DNA of 8,355 bases from Candidatus Cloacimonadota bacterium (GTDB lineage: Bacteria; Cloacimonadota; Cloacimonadia; Cloacimonadales; TCS61): the NCBI GenBank assembly GCA_030596265.1, contig JAUVKM010000078.1, forward strand, positions 1 through 8,355, given 5' to 3'. This document shows positions 1-6,810 of the stretch, in pieces. The notes below the pieces were generated by a model. The model was given only the letters and a program-made list of their open reading frames with translations. It was not told the DNA's origin and did not search any database. The translations under genes and the position numbers were made by a program. Position 1 is the first letter of the stretch. Each line of letters starts with the position of its first letter.

Positions 1-935
1 GCTGAACGATTTGTCCTTCCCCAACAAATATAAACAGGTGCTTCATATCCGGGAACCAACCTTTTATAGGAATTAACTGTAGGTGACAAAATTGCACACA
101 TACCATTAATATGTTTCAACTGACCTGCAACAAAACTATGAGCTATTGGTGAGAGTTTATAGTCATTCGCCTTATTATAGAAAGCATTTTTTTTAGTTTT
201 AATGTCAAATAAACTTTGATGAACGTGCATTCCAGAACCGTTTTCATTGGCAATGGGTTTGGGCATAAAGGTTGCATGAAGACCATGTTTCTGGGCAATT
301 GCTTTTACAACAAAACGTAAGGTCGTGGCATTATCTGCAGTTTTTAGTGCTTCACCGTATTTAAAGGATATTTCATGCTGCCCGATTGCAACTTCATGAT
401 GAGTTGTTTCTATCTCTATACCAAATTGTTCAGCAGTCACTGTCATTTCACGACGAACATCATAAGCTTCATCGGTCGTAAGATCAAAATAACCTGCTTT
501 GTCATTTGGCAGAGGTGAGAGACCATTATCGGTTTTAAAGAGGAAAAACTCCATTTCCGGACCTGTATTAAATCTGTAGCCCATCTCGGCAGCTTCTGCA
601 ATCGCCTTTTTCAGAATAAAGCGGGGATCTCCTTCAAATGGTTCATCATTAGGAGTATAAATATCACAGATAAACCGGGCTGTATTCCCATATTCAGATT
701 CCAACCAGGGAATTACTGCATATGTGCTTACATCCGGCTTTAAATACATATCACTTTCACATATCCTGGCAAATCCTTCTATCGATGATCCATCAAACCA
801 GACTCCATTTCCCAGTGCATCCTTCAATTGACGACTCGGAATAGTTAGGCTCTTCACAATTCCATAAAGGTCAGAAAATTGTAATTGGATGAATTTCACA
901 TCATCATTTTTAACTCTTTCTAAAATGGATTTCAT
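1..935 (-). CDS. glnA: Glutamine synthetase, class I alpha type (C-terminus beyond window edge)
   Basis: Catalyses ATP-dependent condensation of glutamate and ammonia to glutamine in the cytoplasm, the central ammonia-assimilation step. I translated the minus strand from 935 and obtained 311 codons running off base 1. Visible landmarks are the beta-grasp start (residues about 13-32), DGSSIEGF at 48-55, the metal-binding glutamates of GPEMEFF (E127, E129), HHEVAIGQHE, the ATP-site region with NGSGMHVH (about 237-244), NPTVNSYKRL-like SPTVNSYKRLVPGYEAP, and finally GRTNRSA at the edge. The roughly 25-residue insertion typical of the GSI-beta (adenylylated) type after the GPExEFF motif is absent, which places it with GSI-alpha, known in other bacteria to be feedback-inhibited. 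About 130 C-terminal residues are missing, so regulation by adenylylation at the C-terminal tyrosine cannot be judged. Start is set by GGAGGAAA (minus, about 942-949) just upstream of ATG at 935. Confidence 0.96.
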   Translation of the reverse strand, partial: MKSILERVKNDDVKFIQLQFSDLYGIVKSLTIPSRQLKDALGNGVWFDGSSIEGFARICESDMYLKPDVSTYAVIPWLESEYGNTARFICDIYTPNDEPFEGDPRFILKKAIAEAAEMGYRFNTGPEMEFFLFKTDNGLSPLPNDKAGYFDLTTDEAYDVRREMTVTAEQFGIEIETTHHEVAIGQHEISFKYGEALKTADNATTLRFVVKAIAQKHGLHATFMPKPIANENGSGMHVHQSLFDIKTKKNAFYNKANDYKLSPIAHSFVAGQLKHINGMCAILSPTVNSYKRLVPGYEAPVYICWGRTNRS

Positions 936-988
936 AATATTTTCCTCCTAATTTTTGTTCCTTTTTTAATTTATGTAACTCTATTTGA

Positions 989-1018
989 TTTCTATTTTTC
1001 TAAATGCTGTATAGTCAA
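989..1018 (-). promoter_or_regulatory. Possible sigma70-type promoter for glnA
   Basis: Read on the minus strand, TTGACT (1018-1013) matches the -35 consensus at five of six positions. TAGAAA (994-989) matches the -10 at four of six, after an 18-base spacer. Transcription would start near 982 and leave a leader of about 45 bases before the glnA ATG. No obvious operator palindrome was seen. It rests on consensus matching in AT-rich DNA, so it is tentative. Confidence 0.35.
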
Positions 1019-1125
1019 GTGGAATTTTACTACTATCGTGTTTTTTTATAAATTGCGCATGTAAAAAAGCTTGTCAGATTTAACTTTCTAAAAATCATCG
1101 GAGCAATAAAAAAATAATGTACTCT

Positions 1126-1132
1126 AAGGAGA
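1126..1132 (+). promoter_or_regulatory. Ribosome binding site that fixes the oligopeptidase start
   Basis: AAGGAGA lies five bases before the ATG at 1138. The in-frame ATG at 1117 has no comparable site upstream and would place this sequence inside the coding region, so 1138 is the better start. The protein then begins MNFTDKK. Confidence 0.8.
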
Positions 1133-1137
1133 ATGAA

Positions 1138-2859
1138 ATGAACTTCACTGACAAAAAGATCGCTAAGAAACCAAGAAGATATTTTGCAGAAAGCCTCGAT
1201 GTTACAAAATGGGAAAATGTAGAAATCGAAATGAAAAAATTGGATGAAGAGGAAATAACTTCGCCATATGAACTTTTAAATTTTATGGAAAAAATAGGTG
1301 AACTTTCCGACATCCTTTCCGAAGAAATGGCATGGCGTTATATTAATATGACCCGCTTTGCAGATAATGAAGAATATTCCAATAAATTTAATGAGTTCTA
1401 TGCAGGCATTATTGCCAAAACCAAACCTTACGATTTTAAATTTAATCAAAAATTCTATGACAGCCCCTATCGTAAAGATCTGGCTAAAGAAGACTATGCA
1501 CATCTGAATATGATAATTGCAAATGATATTGAATTATATCGTGAAGAGAATATCCCACTTCAAGTTAAAGAAAAAGAGCTGGCTAACAAATATGGTTCGA
1601 TCTTCTCAAAATTGACCGTAACCTACAAAGGTGAAGAGAAAACACTATCTCAGCTTGCACCATTCTTAAAAGATCAGGATAGAGAAGTACGCAGGGAAGT
1701 TTGGAATTTACGAATGGAAAAAATGATGGAGAAACGTGAAGAATTTAATAAGCTCTTTGATGAAATGAAAGAACTTAGAATTCAGCAAGCTAAAAATGCC
1801 GGATTTGATAATTACCGTGATTATATGCATCAGGCAAAAGGGCGTTTTTCTTACTCACCCCAAGATATTTTGAAATTCCATGATGCTATAGAAAAAGAAG
1901 TTGTACCATTTTTAAAGGAATTCACCGTAGAACGAAAAAACATATTGAGAATTGATTCTGTAAAACCATGGGATACTTCTGTTGATCTGGATGGAAAAAT
2001 CCTTAAGCCATTTAAGGAAATCGATGAATTCATAGATAAAGCCATTGATATTTTACACACGATAAAACCAGAATTTGGTGAAAGACTCAATATGATGAAA
2101 AATACCAAATTTCTTGATCTGGAAAATAGGAAAGGTAAGGCACCCGGTGGTTATAATTATCCACTTCAAGAAACAGGTGCTCCCTTTATTTTTATGAATG
2201 CAGTTGGACTGCACCAAAATGTTGTTACCTTGCTACATGAATCAGGACATGCAATGCACACATTTGCTATGAAAAATATCAAGCTTGATCCTTACAAAGG
2301 CACACCCAGTGAAGTTGCAGAACTTGCTTCCATGACAATGGAATTTCTATCGATGGATCATTGGGATAAATATTATGATAATGTAAACGACCTGAAAAAA
2401 GCAAAACGCGATCAGTTTAAAGGAGCACTCGGTTTTTTGCCCTGGTGCATGATCGTTGACGCTTTTCAACATTGGATATATCTTAATCCACAGCATACAA
2501 TGGAGGAGAGAGAAGAATATTTCCTTTCACTTCTGCAAAGATATGATACAGGGATAGATTGGACTGATGTAGAAAAGTTCAAAAAATTACTCTGGCTTTT
2601 CCAACTCCATATTTTTGAAGTTCCATTCTATTACATTGAATACGGAATGAGCCAGCTTGGAGCTCTTTCAGTTTACAGAAATTATAAAAAATTCGGCAAA
2701 GAAAAGGCACTGGAAAAATATGAAGACTTCCTCAAACTTGGTTATACTGTTCCGGTAGATAAACTTTATGAAGCTGCAGGAGTAAAATTTGATTTCTCTG
2801 CTAAATATGTGAAAGAACTGGTTGATTTTGTTAAAGAAGAATTAGCTGCGATTAAGTAA
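1138..2859 (+). CDS. M3-family zinc oligoendopeptidase (PepF-like)
   Basis: A cytoplasmic zinc metallopeptidase expected to cut short peptides to recycle amino acids. The zinc site is clear: HESGH at residues 367-371 (counting from the start at 1138) supplies two histidine ligands and the catalytic glutamate E368, and E395 in VAELASMTMEF, 28 residues after H367, fits the third ligand of the M3 (thimet/oligopeptidase F) fold. The preceding KGKAPGGY and PFIFMN stretches are typical of bacterial M3 oligoendopeptidases of about 550-600 residues; this one is 573 and looks complete. Conserved C-terminal elements such as FEVPFYYIEYGMSQLGAL form the substrate-binding floor in the family. There is no signal peptide. 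It is divergent from glnA and followed by a palindromic repeat, so it is probably transcribed alone. Whether it belongs to PepF proper or to the related M3 subgroup cannot be settled by eye, so no symbol is given. Confidence 0.93.
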   Translation: MNFTDKKIAKKPRRYFAESLDVTKWENVEIEMKKLDEEEITSPYELLNFMEKIGELSDILSEEMAWRYINMTRFADNEEYSNKFNEFYAGIIAKTKPYDFKFNQKFYDSPYRKDLAKEDYAHLNMIIANDIELYREENIPLQVKEKELANKYGSIFSKLTVTYKGEEKTLSQLAPFLKDQDREVRREVWNLRMEKMMEKREEFNKLFDEMKELRIQQAKNAGFDNYRDYMHQAKGRFSYSPQDILKFHDAIEKEVVPFLKEFTVERKNILRIDSVKPWDTSVDLDGKILKPFKEIDEFIDKAIDILHTIKPEFGERLNMMKNTKFLDLENRKGKAPGGYNYPLQETGAPFIFMNAVGLHQNVVTLLHESGHAMHTFAMKNIKLDPYKGTPSEVAELASMTMEFLSMDHWDKYYDNVNDLKKAKRDQFKGALGFLPWCMIVDAFQHWIYLNPQHTMEEREEYFLSLLQRYDTGIDWTDVEKFKKLLWLFQLHIFEVPFYYIEYGMSQLGALSVYRNYKKFGKEKALEKYEDFLKLGYTVPVDKLYEAAGVKFDFSAKYVKELVDFVKEELAAIK

Positions 2860-2864
2860 AAATT

Positions 2865-2989
2865 GTTTGTCTTTCTGAGATAATCTTCGAAGAATTTTCT
2901 CACGAAGAATCTCATTATAAATAGAGATCCTTCCAACGAACAACGTGAAAGATTCCAGCCAAAGGCAGGTAAACGTCAGGATGACAAAA
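2865..2989. repeat. Imperfect nested palindromic intergenic element
   Basis: This fills most of the gap between two plus-strand genes. The outer arms, about 2866-2878 and 2976-2988, are inverted copies with two mismatches (GTCTTTCTGA against TCAGGATGAC). The inner arms GAAGAATCTC (2904-2913) and GAGATCCTTC (2924-2933) are inverted copies with one mismatch around a 10-base loop. CGAAGAAT also occurs twice in direct orientation (2888-2895, 2903-2910). The arms resemble the widespread degenerate intergenic repeats with GTCATTCTGAG / CAGGATGAC ends seen in many bacterial genomes; that link is from memory. The inner hairpin could end or stabilise the upstream transcript, but no T-run follows it. 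Confidence 0.6.
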
Positions 2990-3036
2990 CATCTTCATTA
3001 TGCTAATTCACATAAAGTAAATTTTAAGGAGCTGAT

Positions 3037-4275
3037 ATGAATTCAAAAATTACACTAAAACGTATAATATTTATCTTGCTATTGACCACACTTTTCATCT
3101 GTCTTTTTGCAGGTGAACCGTATGTACTCATGGTTTCATTTGATGGTTTCAGGTTTGATTATGACACAAAAACTGAAACGCCAAATCTTGATTTTATGCG
3201 AGATAACGGTGTAAAGGCAGAATCTATCCAACCTGTTTTCCCATCTAAAACATTTCCAAATCATTATGCACTGGCAACAGGAGCTTATGCTGCAACTAAC
3301 ATGATAACTGCAAATAAATTTTATGATAATGAATTTAAGGAAGTATACCAAATTGCTGATAAATCTAAAGTTCGGGACGCAAAATGGTATAAAGCAGAGC
3401 CTATCTGGGTTACAGCGGAACGTCAGAATGTTAAGAGCGCTTCTTACTTCTGGGTTGGATCAGAAGCACCAATAAAAGGATATCTACCTTCAATTGTAAA
3501 AGCTTACGAGCATAATTTTCCTTACCTGGCTCGTGTAGATTCTGTGATGACCTGGTTGCAATTACCGGAAGAAAAAAGACCACATCTGGTGATGCTGTAT
3601 TTTGATGAACCTGATTCTGACGGACATAAATATGGTCCCGAAAATCCCGATCTTATTCCTACTCTAAAATATATGGATGACATTTTAGGATACATTTTGG
3701 AGGGAATTAAAAAACTTGATATTGCTGATGAAATTAATTTAGTTTTGGTAAGCGATCATGGGATGACAACAATAAGCCAGGATAGAATTATCTATTTAGA
3801 TGATCTTGTATCTGACATGAACGCACTTCTTAACTATGGTGGCGGACCTGTTATGCAAGTTCATTTAAAAGAGAAGAATAATACTTTGATAGAGCAAATA
3901 GATAAACAGTTAAAAAATGTTGAACACCTTTCAACCTATAAACGTGATGAAGTTCCCGAGAGATATCATTTTGTTAATAGGAATACCGGTGACTTTGTAT
4001 TAGTTGCTGATGAAGGCTGGCGGATCATGACAAAAAGCGCAGGATCACTTATCCGCCTTCACGGAACACATGGTTATGACCCAGCAGTAAAAAATATGCA
4101 CGGAATTTTCTATGCAATGGGACCACAGATAAAAACTAATTATAAGATCGGAACATTTGAAAATATCCATGTTTATCCATTGATCTGTGAGTTACTGGGA
4201 ATAAAACCTTATGCAGATGCTCCCGATGCACCGCAAGGTCGTTTGGAAGTTCTGGAAGAAATATTAGTAAAATGA
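3037..4275 (+). CDS. Secreted nucleotide pyrophosphatase/phosphodiesterase (NPP, alkaline phosphatase superfamily)
   Basis: Predicted to hydrolyse phosphodiester or pyrophosphate bonds (nucleotides or related substrates) outside the cytoplasm with two zinc ions. Residues 1-25 form a signal peptide: a lysine/arginine start followed by a long hydrophobic run ending near FAG. The complete NPP active site is present: D36 (SFDGFR), nucleophile T72 in PSKTFPNH, N93 (NKFYD), D193 and H197 (PDSDGHKYGP), D240 and H241 (SDHGM) and H345 (GTHGYD). The spacing T72 to N93 (21 residues) is the same as in characterised bacterial NPP. At 412 residues it matches the usual bacterial NPP length and ends with a family-like APQGRLEVL tail. 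TAAGGAG (3025-3031) precedes the ATG by five bases. It lies 15 bases upstream of mnmH in the same frame, so the two are probably co-transcribed. The natural substrate cannot be read from sequence. Confidence 0.92.
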   Translation: MNSKITLKRIIFILLLTTLFICLFAGEPYVLMVSFDGFRFDYDTKTETPNLDFMRDNGVKAESIQPVFPSKTFPNHYALATGAYAATNMITANKFYDNEFKEVYQIADKSKVRDAKWYKAEPIWVTAERQNVKSASYFWVGSEAPIKGYLPSIVKAYEHNFPYLARVDSVMTWLQLPEEKRPHLVMLYFDEPDSDGHKYGPENPDLIPTLKYMDDILGYILEGIKKLDIADEINLVLVSDHGMTTISQDRIIYLDDLVSDMNALLNYGGGPVMQVHLKEKNNTLIEQIDKQLKNVEHLSTYKRDEVPERYHFVNRNTGDFVLVADEGWRIMTKSAGSLIRLHGTHGYDPAVKNMHGIFYAMGPQIKTNYKIGTFENIHVYPLICELLGIKPYADAPDAPQGRLEVLEEILVK

Positions 4276-4290
4276 TCTGTAATAAATTTT

Positions 4291-5331
4291 ATGGATAGCA
4301 TTTCGATCCAAGAATTCATAAAAATCTCAAAAGATCTACCTATTATCGATGTTCGTTCTCCTGCGGAATTCAGTGATGGGCACATATCGGGTGCGATAAA
4401 CATTCCTATATTTTCTAATGAAGAGCGTGCAATTGTGGGTACAAAATACAAACAGGAAAGCCGCGATACCGCTATTGCTCAAGCATTAGAATATATAGCT
4501 GAAAAAACCAATCATTATCTTGATGAATTACAAAAATCAGTTCCTTCACAACAAATTTGCGTTTATTGCTGGCGGGGTGGTTTTCGCAGTACAGGCATGG
4601 GACATCTCTTCCAAACTGCAGGGAAAAAAATATATAGGTTAGTTGGTGGATACAAATCATATCGCAATTTTGTACTCGACTCATTTAAGCAAAAATATAA
4701 GCTCATTGTTATTGGTGGAATGACGGGAAGCGGGAAAACTGAGATCCTGGAAGATATTGGAAAAATTAACGAACAAATGCTTGATCTGGAAGGAATAGCA
4801 AATCATAAAGGCTCTGCTTTTGGAGCCTTGGGACAGGATGATCAACCCTCAACCCAGCAGTTTGAAAATGATCTTGCATCTCAATTAAATAAATTTGATT
4901 CCCAGAAAAATATCTGGTTAGAAGATGAAAGCAGAATGATAGGGAGAGTAAAAATCCCTGATGATCTATTCACACAAATAAGAAATACAACTGTAATCAA
5001 AATTGAAGTTTCAAAAGACAATCGCATTAATAGACTGGTAAAAGATTATGCAAATTTCAGTAAAGATGAACTGATAAATTCTATTAATAATATTTCCCGC
5101 AGATTGGGTGGATTAAACTCTAAATTGGCAATAGAAGCAATTGAGGGAAAAGATTATTATAAAGCTACTGACATCATTTTAGATTATTACGATAAAACCT
5201 ACACTTACGGACTCTCAAAAAGAGAAAGACAAACTGTCATCCCCTTAAAACTTGATGAAAACGATGTAAGAATAAATGCAGAGAAAGTGATTGGGTTTGT
5301 GAAAGAAAATTTGACAAATAAATTCAGTTAA
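4291..5331 (+). CDS. mnmH: tRNA 2-selenouridine synthase (rhodanese plus P-loop)
   Basis: MnmH (SelU, YbbB) replaces sulphur by selenium in 2-thiouridine at the tRNA wobble position of Lys, Glu and Gln tRNAs, via a geranylated intermediate, using selenophosphate from SelD. Residues about 5-128 are a rhodanese domain with IIDVRSPAEF (18-27), GHISGAINIP (30-39) and catalytic C93 in YCWRGGFRS. From about 138 comes the nucleoside-binding half, with Walker A GMTGSGKT (143-150) and the family-typical WLEDESRMIGRVKIP. Length 346 is close to the roughly 360 of the E. coli protein. The start ATG has no clear Shine-Dalgarno; an in-frame stop (the NPP TGA) lies 18 bases upstream, so translation may depend on reinitiation after the NPP gene. 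The 3' end is duplicated downstream at 6805-6830, suggesting that the C-terminal residues were affected by a recombination event. The gene implies selenium use, but no selD is in view. Confidence 0.93.
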   Translation: MDSISIQEFIKISKDLPIIDVRSPAEFSDGHISGAINIPIFSNEERAIVGTKYKQESRDTAIAQALEYIAEKTNHYLDELQKSVPSQQICVYCWRGGFRSTGMGHLFQTAGKKIYRLVGGYKSYRNFVLDSFKQKYKLIVIGGMTGSGKTEILEDIGKINEQMLDLEGIANHKGSAFGALGQDDQPSTQQFENDLASQLNKFDSQKNIWLEDESRMIGRVKIPDDLFTQIRNTTVIKIEVSKDNRINRLVKDYANFSKDELINSINNISRRLGGLNSKLAIEAIEGKDYYKATDIILDYYDKTYTYGLSKRERQTVIPLKLDENDVRINAEKVIGFVKENLTNKFS

Positions 5332-5369
5332 TGTTTCCTGCTAAGTGAAATTGGAATGCAATGTTAGGC

Positions 5370-5375
5370 GGAGGA
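5370..5375 (+). promoter_or_regulatory. Ribosome binding site that fixes the mntA start
   Basis: GGAGGA sits eight bases before the ATG at 5384. The longer reading frame from ATG 5345 would include this site in its coding sequence and adds a basic 13-residue leader unlike the family, so 5384 is preferred. Confidence 0.75.
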
Positions 5376-5383
5376 TAAAATTA

Positions 5384-5692
5384 ATGAATAATGAAATTGT
5401 AAGCAGAATAAAAAAAATAAAAGAAAAATATAATTCCAAAGGATTCATCATACTTGGAATTTTCGGATCATACGCCAGAAACGAAGAAACCAAAGAAAGT
5501 GATATTGATATTTTATACGAAATGACTCAAAAATTTTTAGATAAATATCCAGGTTGGGATGTCTTTCCGGTAATTGAAGAAATTGAAAAAGAATTAGAGA
5601 TCAGCCTTGGTAAAAAAATTGATCTTACAGATTTAAATGCCTTAAAAAAGGTAGGAAGAAAATACATTTTACCCGAGGTACAATATGTCTAA
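5384..5692 (+). CDS. mntA: MntA-type minimal nucleotidyltransferase antitoxin
   Basis: A 102-residue minimal nucleotidyltransferase. In characterised type VII toxin-antitoxin pairs this enzyme neutralises its HEPN partner by adding AMP units to a tyrosine beside the HEPN active site. The defining GSX10DXD motif is intact: G28-S29, then D40-I-D42 in ESDIDI, and D80 in KKIDLTD is well placed as the third metal-binding acidic residue. The fold fits the Pol-beta superfamily minimal length (about 95-110). It overlaps the next gene, hepT, by eight bases (5685-5692), so the two are translationally coupled in the usual antitoxin-first order. The gene begins 52 bases after mnmH. All catalytic residues being present, I expect an active AMP transferase; target and specificity are inferred from the neighbour. 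Confidence 0.9.
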   Translation: MNNEIVSRIKKIKEKYNSKGFIILGIFGSYARNEETKESDIDILYEMTQKFLDKYPGWDVFPVIEEIEKELEISLGKKIDLTDLNALKKVGRKYILPEVQYV

Positions 5693-6035
5693 AATTGGAG
5701 ATTTAGCAAAATTAGAATCAATCTTAGAATACATTAACGACATAAATAAAATTGTTGAGAGACACAAAACTATTGAAAATGCTCTTATCGATTTTGAAAG
5801 TAAATATGCATTGATGATGTGTATTCAACAAATTGGTGAATTAGTTAATAAAATCACATCGGATGAATTCATATCTAAGATACCAATAAAAAACATTGTT
5901 GGTTTTAGAAATGTTATTGCTCATAATTACGATGGTATTAATTTAACTATTGCTGAAAAAACAATTTCTGACAGCATTCCCAGATTGAAAATTACTATTG
6001 AAAAGATTTTGGTAGAAACTAATGAGCAAACATAA
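5685..6035 (+). CDS. hepT: HepT-like HEPN ribonuclease toxin (DUF86)
   Basis: A 116-residue all-helical HEPN protein of the DUF86 group, the RNase toxin of HEPN/MNT pairs. The catalytic RX4HXY motif is intact at R75-NVIA-H80-N-Y82 (RNVIAHNY); R75 and H80 form the RNase site in the dimer, and Y82 is the position that MntA-like enzymes modify in the studied Shewanella pair. The segment MMCIQQIGELVNKI (44-57) is the conserved helix preceding it. A GAGG-containing site (5674-5679) inside the end of mntA precedes the ATG, and the first eight bases overlap mntA. The C-terminal 14 bases overlap the next gene (6022-6035), which is less usual for a simple two-gene pair. Activity against RNA or tRNA is known for homologues and inferred here. 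Confidence 0.9.
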   Translation: MSKIGDLAKLESILEYINDINKIVERHKTIENALIDFESKYALMMCIQQIGELVNKITSDEFISKIPIKNIVGFRNVIAHNYDGINLTIAEKTISDSIPRLKITIEKILVETNEQT

Positions 6036-6303
6036 AGATATTCCAAAATTTAAAAATGAAACGGAAGAAAGAGAATTCTGGGCAAAAGCAGATTCATCTA
6101 AATATATCAATTGGAAAAAAGGTGAAAAAGTAACATTATCAAAATTAAAACCATCAACTAAAACTATTTCATTACGCCTCCCCGAACTTGTTTTAGATGA
6201 GATAAAAATGATCGCTAATAAAAGGGATGTGCCTTATCAATCATTGATAAAAATATTTTTGAAAGATCGAATTGATCTTGAATTGAAACATACGGTTAAG
6301 TGA
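6022..6303 (+). CDS. CopG/BrnA-like ribbon-helix-helix antitoxin
   Basis: A 93-residue protein resembling the CopG-type antitoxin family (PF12441-like). Residues 7-35 carry the typical acidic/aromatic region (IPKFKNETEEREFWAKAD, then YINW). About 46-60 give the beta strand (TKTISLRLP) that would contact DNA, followed by helices with LDEIKMIANKRDVPYQSLIKIFL. Such proteins usually repress their own operon and neutralise a BrnT (DUF497) toxin encoded just upstream; here the upstream gene is instead hepT, and no BrnT-like frame is present. Its ATG lies inside hepT (14-base overlap), so it is part of the same transcript. It may act as the DNA-binding regulator of the mntA-hepT unit or as an orphan antitoxin against a toxin elsewhere. 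The final 32 bases of the gene are copied at 6779-6810. Confidence 0.82.
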   Translation: MSKHKDIPKFKNETEEREFWAKADSSKYINWKKGEKVTLSKLKPSTKTISLRLPELVLDEIKMIANKRDVPYQSLIKIFLKDRIDLELKHTVK

Positions 6304-6317
6304 AATAGGAGGATATT

Positions 6318-6737
6318 ATGATAGAAAAAGTTCATCAACACATCATGAATGAGTTGCAACAAAACTCTCGAACCGATACAATCTTTGTTGTGACTGCTGT
6401 TATTTTCAACCTTATAGTATTGGCTATTAATTCTTCAATTGCTAGTAGTGCAGCATCTGAGAATGCAAACTCAAGTGATGATTTTGTGCTTATTGCTTTC
6501 ATATTCATGGCTATTATTGTAAACAGTATATCAATTGTGGCATTGTATGCTGGAAAAAACTCCAGGAATAAACTACTACAAGGTTTGCTGTCTATGTATC
6601 GGGATAACGAAGTAGATAAATATTACGACTTTTCACTATTAGCCAATTATGGTAAAAGATATTTTCTCTTCACGGCAGTCGTATTATGTCTTGGTATAAT
6701 ATCTATTATAGTACCCTTAGTCATTCGTTTCTTATAA
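6318..6737 (+). CDS. Small three-helix membrane protein of unknown function
   Basis: I do not recognise this 139-residue protein. It has an amphipathic N-terminus (1-20, HQHIMNELQQNSRTD), a first hydrophobic helix at about 22-43, a short Ser/Asn/Asp-rich loop (44-55), a second at about 56-78, then a charged segment (80-114, with K80, R83, K85, R95, K113 and R114) and a third helix at about 115-137. The positive-inside rule puts the 80-114 segment in the cytoplasm. An excellent Shine-Dalgarno AGGAGGA (about 6307-6313) precedes the ATG, and only 14 bases separate it from the copG stop, so it is probably the fourth gene of the toxin-antitoxin transcript. It has no enzymatic motif. Membrane effectors of defence modules can look like this, but nothing in the sequence proves such a role. 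Confidence 0.7.
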   Translation: MIEKVHQHIMNELQQNSRTDTIFVVTAVIFNLIVLAINSSIASSAASENANSSDDFVLIAFIFMAIIVNSISIVALYAGKNSRNKLLQGLLSMYRDNEVDKYYDFSLLANYGKRYFLFTAVVLCLGIISIIVPLVIRFL

Positions 6738-6771
6738 TTATTTATTAGAGTAATTTGCATTCCCACCCCGA

Positions 6772-6810
6772 GGGACGGTTGATCTTGAATTGAAGCCTAC
6801 GGTTAAGTGA
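6772..6810 (+). pseudogene. Remnant of a second copG-like antitoxin gene (3' end only)
   Basis: Bases 6779-6810 match 6272-6303, the last 32 bases of the intact copG-like gene, at 30 of 32 positions, including the stop codon. Read in frame it gives GTVDLELKPTVK and stop, against DRIDLELKHTVK in the intact protein. The match ends abruptly on the left, where the sequence becomes a G+C-rich patch unlike copG, and no upstream start or homologous coding sequence remains. It is therefore a fragment, left either by duplication of the copG tail or by loss of a second antitoxin gene. Confidence 0.75.

Noticed and set aside
1040..1070. A/T-rich hairpin with G-U pairs in the glnA-oligopeptidase spacer
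   Set aside because: The stem is almost only A-U and G-U pairs between runs of T and A, so it would be weak; no riboswitch-like conserved core was seen around it.
1117..1137. Longer oligopeptidase start at ATG 1117
   Set aside because: AAGGAGA lies between it and the ATG at 1138 with ideal spacing, and no good site precedes 1117.
1095..1313. Open frame on the minus strand overlapping the oligopeptidase start, and similar minus-strand frames within 1276-2108, 3136-3351, 4209-4451 and 4472-4684
   Set aside because: They are antisense shadows of well-supported genes, with low-complexity or unfamiliar translations and no ribosome binding sites.
5363..5369. GTTAGGC, like one end of an integron attC site, just before the toxin-antitoxin genes
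   Set aside because: No matching GCCTAAC-type partner lies 50-130 bases upstream and no foldable attC stem is visible; the bases are better explained as sequence leading into the mntA ribosome binding site.
5345..5383. Longer mntA start at ATG 5345 adding 13 residues
   Set aside because: The added part is basic, unlike the family, and contains the strong GGAGGA site that serves the ATG at 5384.
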